From NCBI GenBank assembly GCA_035582835.1, contig JAYKAV010002297.1:895966-959965 (forward strand): 64,000 nt of DNA, read 5' to 3'. A program made the position numbers and the translations under genes. Below the pieces are notes generated by a model, which was not told the origin of the DNA, did not search any database, and saw only the letters and a program-made list of their open reading frames with translations. Source of the DNA: Phoebastria nigripes (taxonomy: Eukaryota; Chordata; Aves; Procellariiformes; Diomedeidae). Shown here piece by piece: positions 24,581-39,500 of this stretch (position 1 is the stretch's first letter; each line of letters opens with the position of its first letter).

Positions 24581-27500
24581 GTATCAGGCGCCAGAGCCCA
24601 TCCCCGATGCTCCGCGAGCGGCGGCCGCCGCCCCCCTGCCGGTGCCGCCCCCCTCCAGCCGCTCCCTGCGCGCGGGCTGCCGGCCGTTACGCGCCTAACG
24701 GCCGCCTCTCTGAGGGGAGGGGGCCTTCCCCACTCGGCCCGCGCCCGTGCCTTCGCTGAGCCTGCCCTGCCCGGGGGAGCCGGCTGCTCTGCCCCGGTGC
24801 CGCCGTGGGGCGGCGGGGCCCAGAGCTCTCCTGCGCGGCTTGGCTGCCTTCGGCGCTGTGCTCCAGCCGGAGCGGGGGGCTGGTCAGGGCTGAAACGCTG
24901 ATTTTTGTGGCAGCGTGAAGTGTTTGGGGCCCAAAGGTTGCCTCTTCTTGAGGATGAGGTGAAGGCAAACCTGGGAGCCAGGGGAGGTGCGAGCTTGCAG
25001 GCACCGAGGGAATACAGTATTGCCGAGTGCTGGCTGGGCAAGCCGGCGCGAGGAGCAAAGTGGTCTTGTCTGCAAAGCATCCAGTACGACAAATAATGGG
25101 TTCAGCTATGTCAGGGAAGTGAAACTAGGAGTGCTTTCCCTTGCTTCTCCACTTCCTAGTCAGGCATGAGGCTTAGTTATCTTTTTGGGTGTGAACATTT
25201 GTTGAGGTCTTGGTCTTGTATCTTACCCATAGGCTCTGAGTTTGCTTTGACTGGTGGATGTGGGAGTTCAGTGGTGTTAGTAGTGCTTGCAGTGGTGTTG
25301 CAGTGTCTTGGAAGTGGAGATTCCACACTTGCCTCATTTCTGTTCCCATTCTTCTGCAGCTGCCCTAGGTGACTTTGCTTCCCATTTCTGGTGCTGCTTA
25401 ACGGAGTATTTGCAAAGACTTCTGGCCTATAGCGGAGAATGCTCTTCCTTTCCAAGGTGCTTGAGATGATTTCTTAAATGTGTGCATTGCTTAATATAGA
25501 ACTCTTCATTCTTGTTTCTCCACTAAAAGGAAGAGGAGACCGTTGGTCTTGAATGGCGTAGTTCTTCAACGGCCTTGGGAAAGAAAGCCAGCACTTTGTT
25601 TTTGTGTAGCCCAGCATCAGAGTGTTTGGCACAAGGCACTTGACTGTATTTGACAGCTTTCCCTAGATTACAGAACAATGCGACTTTAAATACTATTCTC
25701 CTTGGAACTGCTATTAAAAACCTGTACAGAATCTAAATTGTTCACAGATACTTATTTTTTTTAATGCTTCCACAAAATCATTTTAAGAAAACTGAATTCA
25801 CTCTGGTGCTTTGTAGGTCACAGAGTTCATCTTTATTGTTGCTTTCTACAGTGGCTCTGCTGTACCTTGGAGATCAAAAATGGCTCAGCATAAGGTAATT
25901 GAGGGACTTTGCTGCTTGATTCCCAAATGAAACTTTGAAATGTGGACTTTTGACTATAGCATCTGAAAGTTCCAGCTGCTGTATCCTCTTTCTTTTAGTA
26001 TCATGGTGTCCAAAAGCTTTCTTTGAACTTCATCTTGCAACTTTCAGCCTGTGATGTTTCATTGGTTCTTTGTGGGAACTATTTTTTGGTCTCATCCCAC
26101 TTCTTGCGCAACAACTCTAGGGCATTGTGGGATCCCCTTTGCAGATAACGCTCCTTTTTGTGCAAATGATCAGTTGTTCAGTTGGCTGTTTATTGTGTGC
26201 AGGTGGAAACGGAGAGTAGCCCTGGGAAGCTATTTGCCTGTTCGCTTAATAGTGTTGTGGAAGCCAAGGAGAGAGGTAGACAAGAGCTTGATAGACTCAG
26301 GGACTGCCAAGGGAAGTACCTGCCAAAGGATTGCTTTCCCTCTCAGTTCACAGAGAAGTCCAGAAGAAGGATGTGTGTTTCCAGAGTCTCTTCTTCCCCT
26401 CGAGTTGCAGCTTCTGTGTCTCTCGCACAACCCTGATGGAAGTAGTAGTCAAAAGGCTCTTTCAGCTTGTGACAGCCTTTGGTGGATCACACTTCAGCTT
26501 GGATATCTCAATGCAGCACGACTGAGCTAGTTCATTCACTGCACCTGACATGTTCCTGCATTATAGCTGTGGCAGAAAAAAGGCGTAGAAAACTACTGCA
26601 CTGCTTTTTCTTGCTAGGGAAACCCTGTGCTTGGAAGTCTTTCTGTGGTGCTCTTGCAGGTTTCTTCTCTTGCCTTTGTGATGCCTGAGCAGCACAGTGG
26701 GAATACTGCGGGGCAAAAGCCTGTGCTTAGCAATGTCAGCTGACTTTTGACCTTTCAAAAATACTCAGTCATCAGACTGAAAAGATTAGCCATTGCTGTT
26801 TTACATTGAATCTTGCCTTTTATGCATCTGCCAGAGGTATTCCCAAACACTATACAAATCCTTTTAATTTATATCTGCAACAGCTGGACTCAAACATGTC
26901 AAATGAATACAAACTGCCATTGAAGAAACCAGGATTCAAGCAGTTATCAAGGAATGGGAAGATGGAACTGTCGGTATCCTCATTGCTGCAGGGTAGAGGT
27001 ACTCTGTGAAGTGACTGGGAAATAGATTTCTTGAGCATCACTTTTCACCGCAGTGATTTTTAGCTCAGATTTGTGAACTATATAAGTAAGTCTTACAGGG
27101 CTTTTTCTTCTATGCTTTTTATGCGTTTTCCTNAAGTATTTGTCAGGCTGTTCTCTCTGGATCATCTGCTCCTACCGGTAATAAGTATTTTTGCATTAGA
27201 GTATAGTTAGGCTCTCCTTGAATTGATACACATTTTGACTTTATTGTGAGCCCTGCTTATGTTCCAGAACCAGTCATGAACAGTTTTGGGGAGAAGAGGG
27301 GAGAGACAAAAATAGCACCGAATATGAGCAAGAACTTGATTAGTCAAGGAAGAAGTTGCAACTTTTCCATATTTGTTCACTGTTCTTCAAACCTTAACTA
27401 TATTTAAGTAACTAATCTTCCAAGATATTTGTTGAGTATGAATTATGTTCTATTTTACCAAAATATTCAGATGGTAAAGTAACTTCTTGTTTCTTGGCAA

Positions 27501-30500
27501 TTCAGGATATGAATTGGATACTTTTTTCANCCTGATACTGCTACTGTCAACCTGAACAGAATACTTTAAGAAGCATGCACATCTGGTGCTCTCATGAGAG
27601 AATATGATGCTTTATGCACATTCTAATGAATGGCTTTTATTTATTCCTTTGTCTTGCATAGTTATTGGCATCTCTTATTTTTCAGCTTCGAGCTCAGAAC
27701 CAAGTACTGAAAAAAGGTGTTGTAGATGAGCAAGCAAACTCTGCTTCTCTGAAGGTAATCTCTAAAAACTGCTTGTGTCACATATATTAAGCTGTGACAA
27801 AACAGGTAAATGGGAGGGGTAAATGGGAATACCTTTTACTCAAAGTATTGTGACTGAAAGAATAAAGAAGGAACTTGATTTAGTAGAAGAATTTCTGTTC
27901 TGCAGCTAGTCTTCATTGTTTTCTGTAAGTGCTGACTTCGTAAAAGTGGAAGGTTGCTTCTTGGTAATTAACTTACAGAATGAAGTACCTACTTGAGTGT
28001 GATCTCTGGGCAGCTCAAGGAAGTGAAATCTGTTTTTTAGTTTAAAAGCGATACTTTTTGCCTCTTCAGTGTTCAAATAGTGAAGAAAGCAATTTTTTTT
28101 AATGTGTTCTTTTTTTCAATGTGATACTTCTTATTAAAAGCATGTGTGAAAGTAAGTGTGAAAATTTTAAAATTAAACTTCTTGGTAATTCAGGAGCAAC
28201 TGAAGATGAAGGATCAATCACTGAGAAAACTGCAACAAGAAATGGACAGCTTGACCTTTCGAAATCAGCAGCTTGCCAAGCGTGTGGAGTTACTTCAAGA
28301 TGAACTTGCATTAAGTGAAGCTAGGGGCAAGAAGAGCAAGGTATGTGCTAAAGGCAAAAAGCTGGCTTGGCAGATGTCTGCTCCTCACCTGTCAATGTCT
28401 TATCCTGATTTCTAGCAGTAGTTGCTTTGTGTCAAGGGTTGAGATGAATGTTTCTGTCAGAACTTGTGTTATTAACTGATGTTAGTGAAAATACCCACAA
28501 AACAGGTATTGATACATATAATATATGATAAGCATTTCTGTACTTTTCTTTCTAGTGCATCAGCTAACTGATACTGAATTGCTATCTCCCTTTCCAGATA
28601 TTTATTAAGTGTTCAAACAGCTCGGAAAGATCTTGGAGCTCTGTGATTAATCTACTGCTATGAAGAAAACTGATCACCTCTCACTTCCTATCCCCACCTC
28701 CTTGCTTTGTAATTTTGATGTTGATGGTTAACTCTTCAGCCTGTGATTGTAGCTTTTCTAGTCAGCTGTTATGTGAATCTTGTCAAATGCTTTGAAATCT
28801 AAATTTTTAGCTAGTATTTCTTATGTTATTTCAAAATGACAGAATAATTTCAGTACTGTGATCTTTCTTTGCCAAAATGCTTGCTGATTAAACCTGGTTG
28901 TACCATGTTCTGTCAAAGACCAGCCATGTCTTCTGTAGGTAACATCAGAATTCCAGGGGTGGTATGTCTGGACTTAAATAATTCTCAAGCCTCCTTTGCT
29001 ACCTTCCTCTTACGAGCAAACCCCTCTTAATTACCATCATCTTTTCTTTTTGGTTAGCTACAGCATTTTGGGAACTATCGAGACTGACATTAAAGAAATC
29101 ATTCAACTGATTAGTAATATGATCATCTTTCTTACTTTTTCCCTAAACGCGTGTTTTTGTTTTGTGGTTTTTTTGCTATCCAGTTCCTTGACAAGCATAG
29201 TACCTCTGACTTACGTTGTTGATGCACCACAGTAGATTGTTCTTCAAAATGCAGTTTGACCCTTCTGTTCTTTTATTTCATGTTATGTAACTTACTGCTT
29301 CACTAGACATGTTTCTAAATTTTGAAGGACCTCAGCCTGGCTTGAGTAGCTTTGCAAACCATTGCCACTGACTTTCTTTCCTGTTCAGCTGTCAGAATGC
29401 ACAGTTCTGTGTTTCTTTTTTTCAAGAAGTGTTTGTAGTACCTTTTAAATATGTTCCCTTTAGTTTTACCTATAGGGCCTCACTGAGTATGTACATTGTA
29501 TTGACCACACCCCCACTAAATTCCATGTCACCCTTACTTCAGAGACTTGCCATTGGGAGACCATGTAAATCGCATCTAAAACTATTTAGATTCAGATAGA
29601 TGATCTGTGTCAGACTGCAATCCTTTTAGAAGGAGGAGAACATATGCCGGTATCTCAGGTATTGTAGGTCATAGGCTGACATCAAATGCAGAGGTGGCTT
29701 AGCTGTCCTAGCTGTCCCAAGCACTTCAAGTTCAGTGTTAAGTTTAAATGTAAACAGTCTCCCTTTTGTTTGGTGATGGTACTACCTTTGTTCAGCAGTA
29801 TGGTAGAGCAGAGAAGCAATGTGGGATTCACCGGTGGTCTCTGAGTCNTTTGAACGAAATGGGTGAAAAATGAGGATACAACTCATACAACTGCTGGCAG
29901 AGGAATGTCTGTATTCTCAGGGTAGTTGGTGGACAGTGAAGACCTTGTGTTTTCCCGTGCCACCTTGTGCTACAGTCTGCTGTGGGATAGTGCACTTTCA
30001 GTGATTATTCCTGGTCCCTGCNGAGACCAGACCAGCTTACACCTGGACACTTGGTGGGGGTAGATGTGCCTTATGCACAGCTACCAAACCGAATAAGCCT
30101 GTGTATGTAGGGTTTCATATTAGTGACTGTGTGGAATCATGCAAGATTCAAGTGATGTCAGATGGGCACCTGCCCATACAAGCAATTTCATGTGTGTGTG
30201 AATGTGATGCCTGAGTAGAGGCTTTCCTGAGTACTTATCGAGTTAGCGTTCTGCCACTATACAGTAACAACAGTGTGAAGGAAAAAGTGCTGGTTTTAGG
30301 CTCATGCTGTGTGCAATACATGTACCTTTTGATATATTAGTCAAAGTAAGAAAGATACATGTACTCATGTGCCTCTGTTGGGAATTAGCAATGGGAAGCA
30401 CTTTCATATACTTGGGGATGGGCTTTGGGATACCCCCAGAGACTTGGAGAAAATTGCATTTTCTTTCTTTTAGAAAAGCGCAGAATCCTCATCTCAGTTG

Positions 30501-33500
30501 AGTCAAGAGCAGAAAAGTGTCTTCAATGAAGATCTTCAGAAGAAGATAGAAGAGAATGAACGACTACATATACTTGTGAGTGAAACTTTTTTAGCCTTTC
30601 TTTCTAGTTCAGAAAACTGGTCACGTGAACAAAGACAGAAAATAAAATGCCATGTGAAAACTAGTGGGTTTAGAAGCTTAGTTGTATGAAAAACAGTAGA
30701 TTAGATCAGATAGCTTGTTTATAAAGATGTTCACTGGGCAAATGAGAAAGTATTTTGACTTCAGATTCTTAAGACAGTGTGTGGAATAACTCGCATAATT
30801 TGTGGTTTTTTCATTTAGATTTTTAACTTTTGGTGATACTTAGCTACTCTACTGAAAATAGCCATATAGTTGGTTTTTGGTGGAGACTTCTTTTTAGTTC
30901 ACTAACTGTTTCAGAATTGCCTTAAAGCTTAAAACATTTTCTGCAAGTTGCCGTAACTAAGTCAGGAATTACTTTACCGAAATCGAATGCATTTCACTTT
31001 GGTTTAGAAAACTTGAGAAAAACCTTATGGCTCAAGTGAAATTTTTCAGATGTCTACTATTAATCGGAAATGTATTTAAGGAATGCTTGGTACTACAAAA
31101 CTTTAGTAAACACAAAGTACCTTGTTGCTGAATCTTTTCTCTGTAAATATCATCATAAAATTTCTATTTGTCTGAGAACTAGTACTTGTTATTAACCTGG
31201 ACTGGCTAATTAAATTGGTGTAACTCAGAGGACTAGATTCCATAGTAAAACCAAGGTTTCATATGAGCTCTGCTTTTCTTCTTTCAGTTCTTTGAAGCAG
31301 ATGAGCAGCACAAACGTTTAGAAGCAGAGCTGAGAACTAGACTTGAGGTTTTGGAAACTGATGCTGCCCAGCATCAAGCTGTGGTGGACAGCTTAACGAG
31401 GAAATACACAGATACCATAGAAAAGCTGCAGAATGATAAAGCCAAATTAGAAGTAAGGAGTTTTTCCTCTTACTTGCAAGTTTGAAAAGTTTTGAAATGT
31501 CTTGCTGTGTCAGTACTTACATTGTGAGATTATCTTCTTGCATAAAGATCAAGTCTCAGACACTAGAAAGAGAAGCTAAGGACTGTAGGCTTCGAACNGA
31601 AGAATGGTAAGTGTTTTTATTTAATATAATGAAAAATTGATTTAAAGAAATAACTGCTGTAAAAGATTTACTGGATTATTTTTAGAGAATAATACCTTTT
31701 TAAAAAAAAAAAAAAAAGACTTTGATAAAACTCAAAATACTGGGCAACAGCACATTAACATCAAGACTGTGCAGGTCAGACCCCTTTTCCTTCTGCTGAG
31801 TATGTAACTACACAATCAATTCCACAGATTCAGCTTTCAGTAGGAGCAGTTTTGTTGCCAAGCTATTTTAAGTAGCTATGAAATTGATGAAAGCTTGAAG
31901 AATTTATTTGTAATGGATGCTATAAAAAGTAAAGAAACTACTGAACTTGTATGAAACAAAGATATGTGAGTTTTTACAAACTGCTTCTAAAAACAAAGCT
32001 TGGGTAAGGTATGCTGAGACAACAGGCTGAAAAGAGTTTCAAAAATCCCCCTTGCACCCCAAAAGCTTCTTGAACTTGAAGCTTTTGCTTCAGGTATAAC
32101 ATGCTCAGCTAGAGTATTTGAAAGTTTTTGTTGAAGGATTGTATTGTTAGTTTTGGAATACCTTCATTGTCTTGAAGACAAGTTGTAGAAAATGGGAAGA
32201 AGTTGAGGACTGTGGGCCAAATCAAATTAAGGGTGCACTTCTCTGAAGTTCATTATTAAGGTGCATTTTTTAAAGATATATGTGCATTATAGATCTTTAA
32301 TGTAATGGATAAAATGCATACTGAATGATCAGATGAAGAGTTCCTTCTTTCAAACGGTAACCTTGAAGTATGTATTTTAATTATTTTGATAGATGCGAAG
32401 ATACTTGAATTCCAGTAACTCTCCTCTAATACAGGTCAGGGTTTCACTAAGAATGACTTGCAAAAGAGGATGAAACCTGTGTTTTGCTGCTCTCTGCTTT
32501 TTTGTGGTGTTTGAAAAACAGTGTAGTCTTAATCTGCTACTATTCAGTTCAGAGCTTGTCTGTCATGTTCTATGATGACTGGGTAATTAATGTCACTGTA
32601 AGAAATTGTCCCTACCATTTAAGAAGGGAGGCTTTTTAAAAATAATAAAGCCTGACACTTCTTTATTTTAAACACTGAAATCAGTATCTAATGAACACAT
32701 GACAGAAGATGTCTTTGAGAGTACTGCTTTTCTGTTTTCCCCACTCTTTCAGGGGGAGGNATCTATTTGCCTCTGACACCCACGCTTTATTCGGGAAAGC
32801 CAGGGGATATGAGACTTGACAGCCTGCATGCCTTGAAAATTAAAGGGCAGAATGTAAAACAAAACATATCAAACTACTTGTTTGCCATTCCTTTATAGTA
32901 CAAAAAGGAAACATCCGTACTTTTGTAGTTTGTCTGAGTTTATTTTCCATCATGCCCAATGCTACTGCAGTTCATGCTGTACAGTTTCTATGCAATTTTG
33001 GAGCTGCTCTTCAAGAAAAATGTTTGTTAATGTGCATGAGCCTACGTATTGGCCAGTTTCTTCATATTTTGCTTGTCTATTTTGGATTCTTTTCCTTGTT
33101 AATCCTGATAGATTTCAACATGTCAAATGTTTTTGTAAAAAAGGAAAAAACTGTCACTTTGACACCTTTTCCCCCCCCCCCCCCCCATATGTGCAGGGGT
33201 TCTAGATGTCAAACGGGAAGCAAAACAGTGAAGAATTTGGGGGCCTAAGTTGAGTAAGGTGTGGAATTTGGTCTGAATCAATATGCAGTAATCTTTGACA
33301 TATGTATGTAATGCTGGAATATGTTACTGTTCATCTCAAGAATCTATACTAATGATATTAGTAGTCTTAATGATTTAGGTTCACATTTATATACACAATC
33401 AAATGCAAGTGAAGCAGATCTAGAGAAAAATCACTTGAGAATGCATCAGAAACAATTGCCAAGTCTTGTGGGAATGGGCAGTATCGTACAGTGTTTGAAT

Positions 33501-36500
33501 ATGGGGCTTTGAAAAGCTTGTGAGGTATTTTTAATAGTAATGTAACATAGTTAACTGAATTATCGACAACTCACTACTTGCATACTGGAATAGCGCATTG
33601 GATAATAGTAACTAATTTAAAGGCCCTTTCGCATTCCCATTCAAATTCCAGTAGAAAAGAACACCTTCATATAGCTTGTACATTATTTTCCAATTCTGCA
33701 ATTATTGTGAAGATTAACTCTGAAGTAAGTTGAGCTTCTCAAGAATGGAACTTGGGATTTACAACAATTTATTGCATCTTTCGCTGCATTTGTTAGGGAT
33801 TAAAACACAATGTCATATATTAAATATGACATAAAGGAGGAAAAGTGATTCCTGCTGTCTTATTTCTATCTAACTTCTAGAAAGAGACAGTTACCTGTAC
33901 GTTCAAGGGATGCTTATGGTGAGCTATGGTGTTGGTGATACAGATTAAATTTTAAAGGTTTACAATGTGTGTGTGTGTGTGTGGGTTTTTGTTTGTCTTT
34001 TTGTTATTTAGCCAGCGACAGTTAAAGAATCTTCAAGCAGCTTTGGGCAGTAGACTGGAAGAATCTCTATGCATAATCAATGAAAAAGTACCTTTTAATG
34101 ACACAAGTACGTATTGCCTTGGTCTGGGTTTCTTGTTTCTTTGGGTATCCATGGAGGAAGTACTCCTTATGAATTAAAATGTATTAGCTATAAGAAATGT
34201 TGGACATCTGAACTTGGAGGTAATTGTAGTAAGTATTCATAATACTCGTCGTAATCTTGTTTAGTGATCTTAAAATATCAAGTTTTTATTTTTTTTTATA
34301 TATATAATGAAAATTAAAACTTTTGAAGGCTTTTGAGTAATTTGCCACTTGTCTTGCTTAGCATTGACAGAATACTGTAAAAGATNAAGGAACACTGACA
34401 ACTTATGATTTCTCCACAAAGATTTCTTTAGTTACTCATCTCAGAGTATTATTTTTGGCAGGGTATATTCAAGAGTTATGGTAAGTTAAGATGGGNATAA
34501 ACTAGTAGCTGCAGGGATGTTGACTTAATGAGGCATTGCATCAATAATGGTCTACACTTAGTATTAGTGGGAAGTCTGTCAGCATGTCTCATCTCTGATC
34601 AGAGAACACCCAGACTAGTTCTTATCCATGGTTTGTCTCAGACTTGTTCATCTTTTCAGGGGAAAAAAAACCCTTTGAATTTGAGGACTTTCACCTGAAG
34701 CAACTTTTCTTTTTGCTTCCTTTCCAACTGCTACTAGCTAAACTGAAGTGCAGAGGATACCATGAAGTTAGGAGTGCTCCACCTTTGCATTGCTTTGGTA
34801 CAAGAAGCGGTTAGTATGTGCCAGATCAGTGCTGTGTACTGGGTGCTTTTGTAAATAGCGTGAACACGAGGTTGTACTTGGGCAGGCAGCAGTCTGTACT
34901 CTTCTGGCAGTGAGACTAGGAGGACCTGGAATAGNGAAAAAGCTGAAAGTAATGGAGAAAGAGCAGAGAAGTGAAAACAGGCTGTTGAATTTCCGGTAGG
35001 TTTTATTGGTAGCTTTTGCATTTTTCATTCAGTTTAAAACTTGATGACAATGTTTTGAATAGCCTTAGGTTCTCTAAAGCTGATCTGGCCGGGTGCTGCA
35101 GGGGTGAGCCTTCCAAGTTCTCCACTGGGTTGGCAATCCAATGAGTCTTGGCTTAGAAACACCAGATCATCTTCTCTTTAGGAAATGTTGACTCTCATAC
35201 AGCATGTTATGCTTAGGTATTGGTTATGCTTAGGTGTTGGTGCCTTGAATTGATACCCTTTTCACTTTTCCTCTCACAAAGATCTTGCTTGGCATCTGCT
35301 GCTTATTTCTACTTCTCTGGCTTCTTTAGCTGATTTTTTTTACAGGTGGTTATCATTGTAGTGAGAACTTTGCAAATTTGTTTATCTGCTCGCTCAGCTG
35401 CCATAGCATAATGTTTTTGCTTGTATAGAAAACAGTGCAAATGGTGGACAGATCTTTAGTGATAGAAGAGAGAAAGTCAGGAAATGTTTGTCTGCTATGG
35501 ATTCCAACTGTCTTGCTATAGGCTCTGTAGTTGGTTTTAAGTGTAACTAGCAGCTGGCTTCAGTTTCAGTAACAATCAAATGACTTGTTTACTGCTAAGC
35601 ATGATTTCCAGAGTAGAAAGACAACGAAAAAGTTTTCTGAAGCATTTACTTACGAGTAGGATTTGGTAACTTTGGAGTTTTTTGTTCTGAATACACCTAC
35701 CTCTTCCCATGTGTTAATTGCCAAATGTGAATGATACAAAAAGAATAAGAAGCTTTAAACTTCCTTCTGTGTGCAAATTTTAAACTAAGTGGTTATTATT
35801 CCATTTAATTGAGGATGGATGTGATCCCTTTTAAATCCATAAGACTTTGTAAGCTGTTCTCTAGGTACAAATATCCNTCCACCTCTTTAAAAATTGTGCC
35901 CACTTGTAATTGAATAATCATTCTAGGTGTTCTGTAACTGGAACAGAATGCTGAAATATGTGGAGAATACATATTATCGTAAATTATCAACAAATCAAGT
36001 ACATACAGGAGCTTTTTTTTTTTAAAAAAAACGTGCAAACCATTAGAAAAATACATTCATCTTATTTGACAGTCTCTGGAATGTAATTGAAATTTGAAGA
36101 TCATCTTGAATTCTTAAGGGTTTTTTAAAGATTTTCACTCTTGTTAGTGATGAATACTGTTCTTTTGGGCAAGAGGATTCTGCTCTTGCCTATCAAATTC
36201 AGGGTGTTCAGATAGTTAAATTTGACTTACAATCTGAGGCAAGTATAGAAGTGCTTTCTGTCCACCTAGTCACAGTAAGAGTTCTTAAGTGAGGATGTTT
36301 AGGCCTACTTTATTGAAGCCAATTGTTTGTATCTTTTTAGTTAATATTACTTAACATGAACGGTAATATTACTGCAATGAAGTTTTATATTTTAAAAAAA
36401 TCACTATTTACCAATAAGTATCTCTTAAAAAAAACACAATTTAATAAGTGCATATAACTCAATTTTTGTCCTGTAGGATCTAATCGATACAATGCTCTGA

Positions 36501-39500
36501 ATGTACCGTTACACAACAGAAGATATCAGGTAAGCACTTTTTGTGGTTTCGTATGTAAAAGATGCAACTTTCTACACAGATACTGAATAAAAACAATAAT
36601 TTTAGTGACCCGAAATGGCAGAAGATAGCCTATCTTACTACTATCATGATATTCCAAAGGAATTTCTGTCCACAGAGCCTCTGCGCTTTTCAAAAGGTGG
36701 TCTATACTGTTCCTGTGTCAAGGAGTCAAGTTCTCTGCTCACCTCACTTCACTAGAGCTAATCCATTGACTACTGGCTGATGATCACTGTAGATATTAAC
36801 TCAGGCATGCCTTTCTAAAAAGAATGGTGAAAACGTTTAATATTAGTCTCTTATTAAAGTTATATGAAATATTCTTTTACTATGCCAACTGCAGTTGTTA
36901 AAAATGAAATGTTCAATTTCTAAAGTTGGTTAAAACTACGTTAGTTTAGAGGTCTTAAGCTTTTTGTTGAAAAAAGGTAGTTCTGGTATCTTAAATTCCT
37001 TTTCTTTCAAACTGAGCTTCTTCACTTGCATCACTTGAGCCCCAAAGAATGTTTGCATTTGTAAACTATACATTGGTGTGTATGCTAGAATACCATATTA
37101 GTTAATATTACTTGTCACTAGTCATAATCCTTTTAAGGAATAAATCATGTATCTTTGAGAACTCTGCATGGTTCATTTACATTTTATGGGATACTTCTTG
37201 CCAAAATGCCTCTTACTTGCAGCCAAATCACCCTTATTAATTTAAATATTATTAAAAAAAAAAAACCAAACCAACAACAGTTTCTGTTCATTACTGTAAC
37301 TTCATCAATTTCCTTGGGAATGTGGTTTATTCAGTATTCAAAAATGAGCATTAGTTTTCTGTGAATAGCTAAATATATTAAAGCTTTTTACAGTAGTAAA
37401 CCAGATACCTTGATGCAGTCAAAACTTTCCTGTTTTGCTACCACTGAGGATGGGCTCTACAGCACTCAAGGTTTTTTCTCTTTGCTTGTAAGATATGTTT
37501 CGAACCTTCAAGTTAGTGCATTCAGGTGCCACTGTAGAAGGATTTCAAATAGCTGCTTTCTCCTTTCTTTGGAAGTGCCTATAAAGAAACCTTGTTCCTA
37601 ATATGTCTGCTGTGAGAACAGGTGACCTGCTGTCCAATTTTGTGATGGAAGTAGCCTTAAATCAACCTGTTGCTGAGTTCTAAGAAAAATCTGAATAACT
37701 GCGTGGGGAGTTTCTCCCTCTACTATTTTTTGCTAGTGCTGTCAGCCAGCCTCATGCTTCAAGATCTGCAGTCTTGAAAATGTTCCAGGACAGATTTTTT
37801 TGACTGGCTTTGCCAGTGGAGGCAAAATGCTAGTGTATTAGCACAGGCTGCAGTGAAGGACAGCAAAACAGTAATATTGTCTGTTTTCCTTCCTTGCATA
37901 GCTAATTAACATACACAAACTGAATATAATGACTGCATTAATTACTCACCACCATCCCTGATCCATAATCAGGATTCACTTGATTTAACGCTTCATTGAA
38001 GCATTAGGAATACATCTCTGAAGGATAAGTCATTCTTGGCTGAAGCGTCACTTTAACCTTATTCTCTCCTCCATAAATCACAACAGTGTGGTTTTCTTTT
38101 CTGTTGCCTTTGCTTTTTCAGAATGTTCCATTTTGGATTCATTTCTTGGATACCTTCCTACTGCACTAAAGCCACAGAACAGCCTTATTCATGAGCAGCA
38201 GCTCAGTTCTGTCCAGGTGGGAGAATAATAATTGAGTGTTACTGGTTAGAGAAGCAGACACCTTTTATTCTGGGAGGAAACCTCATTGGTTTTCACAAAT
38301 TAAAGTTAGGTTTCCTTACAACCAGGTGTTACAAATTTCTCACTATCACCACACTGAAAGAACTGAGCTGTTGTCAGCAATTAGTCTATTGGTCTTTAGA
38401 AATCGTAATTTCAAAGATGGTTTCCGTAATTGTACTAACCTCTAAGTGTTCTTGTGGCCTGTAATTTGAGAAATGCAGCAGAGGCAAAGCATCACCTGTT
38501 GTATGAAATAAAAATGTACTTTGTTGTCATAGAAAAACATGCCCTTCTGTGTGGCATTGTAGTTTATTCATAAACTTTAAAAATTAAGTTAAAGATAACT
38601 GCTGCTATGTATTTTAGGCTGAACTAGTAATAAGAAAGAAATCGATAGCAATTTTTTTATTTTTTTTTTTCCATATTTAAATAGGTATATGTCAAATATA
38701 ATCACTTTATAACTGTCTTTACAGCTGAAGTTGCGAGACCTTGCTGGCCAGGCGCTGGCTTTTGTTCAAGAACTTGTAATAGCTCTCTTGAACTTCCATA
38801 CGTACACTGAGCAGAAGGTACAGATCTTTCCCATTGATTCTGCAACAGACACGATATCACCATTAAATCAGAAGGTAAAGCTTACAGGTTTCAGCTACAA
38901 GTATATTCAATTATGTAGACTTTCATGAGTGAATAATCTTAGTCATGCAAACTTCTACCACCTTTACTGGAATGCTATGAGTGTGTTCCTGAAAGGCAGC
39001 CTCTCCTGCATGAGAAGTCTTTTCTATTGGGTGAATTCTCTGAATGTGGGCAAAGGTGTAGCTGCAGAGAATCCTTTTCCCCTGTGCCTCTGCTACAAGA
39101 GCAATATGATAGTCAAATCAAGGCTTTGCTTCTTAAGTGCTAAATTAAAGTGCGTTTGTCAAAAGTTCAGCTGACTTATTTTAAAATACACAAATATTGC
39201 ACTGCTAAATAGATGCTTGTCTTAGTTAATGCACTGGGGCATGGGAGATGTTGAGATAGAAGGTCTTGTGTTTAACTGCAATGTGAAATAAACTGGATGT
39301 AAGGTAGGCTTATGAAGGAGAGAACTTGGACTCTGTTCTCTTGCCAGAAACCAACTTTATAATCTGATTTTGGGCTATTTATGTAAAGACTTTTCCTGTA
39401 AGCGTTCTGAAGCTTCAAGTCTGTAAAGCGTGGTGAAATTATTACAAGAAATCTGACCTGTCTCTTTCTGTGCAACTCCATGGGAGGACTTTTCTGAGAG

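Larger units (their letters stand above)
23700..24950. promoter_or_regulatory. PPP1R21: CpG island at the PPP1R21 5' end
   Basis: A sharp change from AT-rich flanks to very GC- and CpG-rich sequence (runs such as cccgcccccgcccc and gcgccgagccggcgg), spanning the first exon. Long open frames on both strands here reflect a lack of AT-rich stop codons, not genes. Confidence 0.9.

Noticed and set aside
23689..24759. A 356-codon open frame across the CpG island
   Set aside because: Composition is Pro/Arg/Ala with no domain, both strands are open in several frames, and it overlaps the promoter and exon 1 of PPP1R21 in another frame. High GC content explains it.
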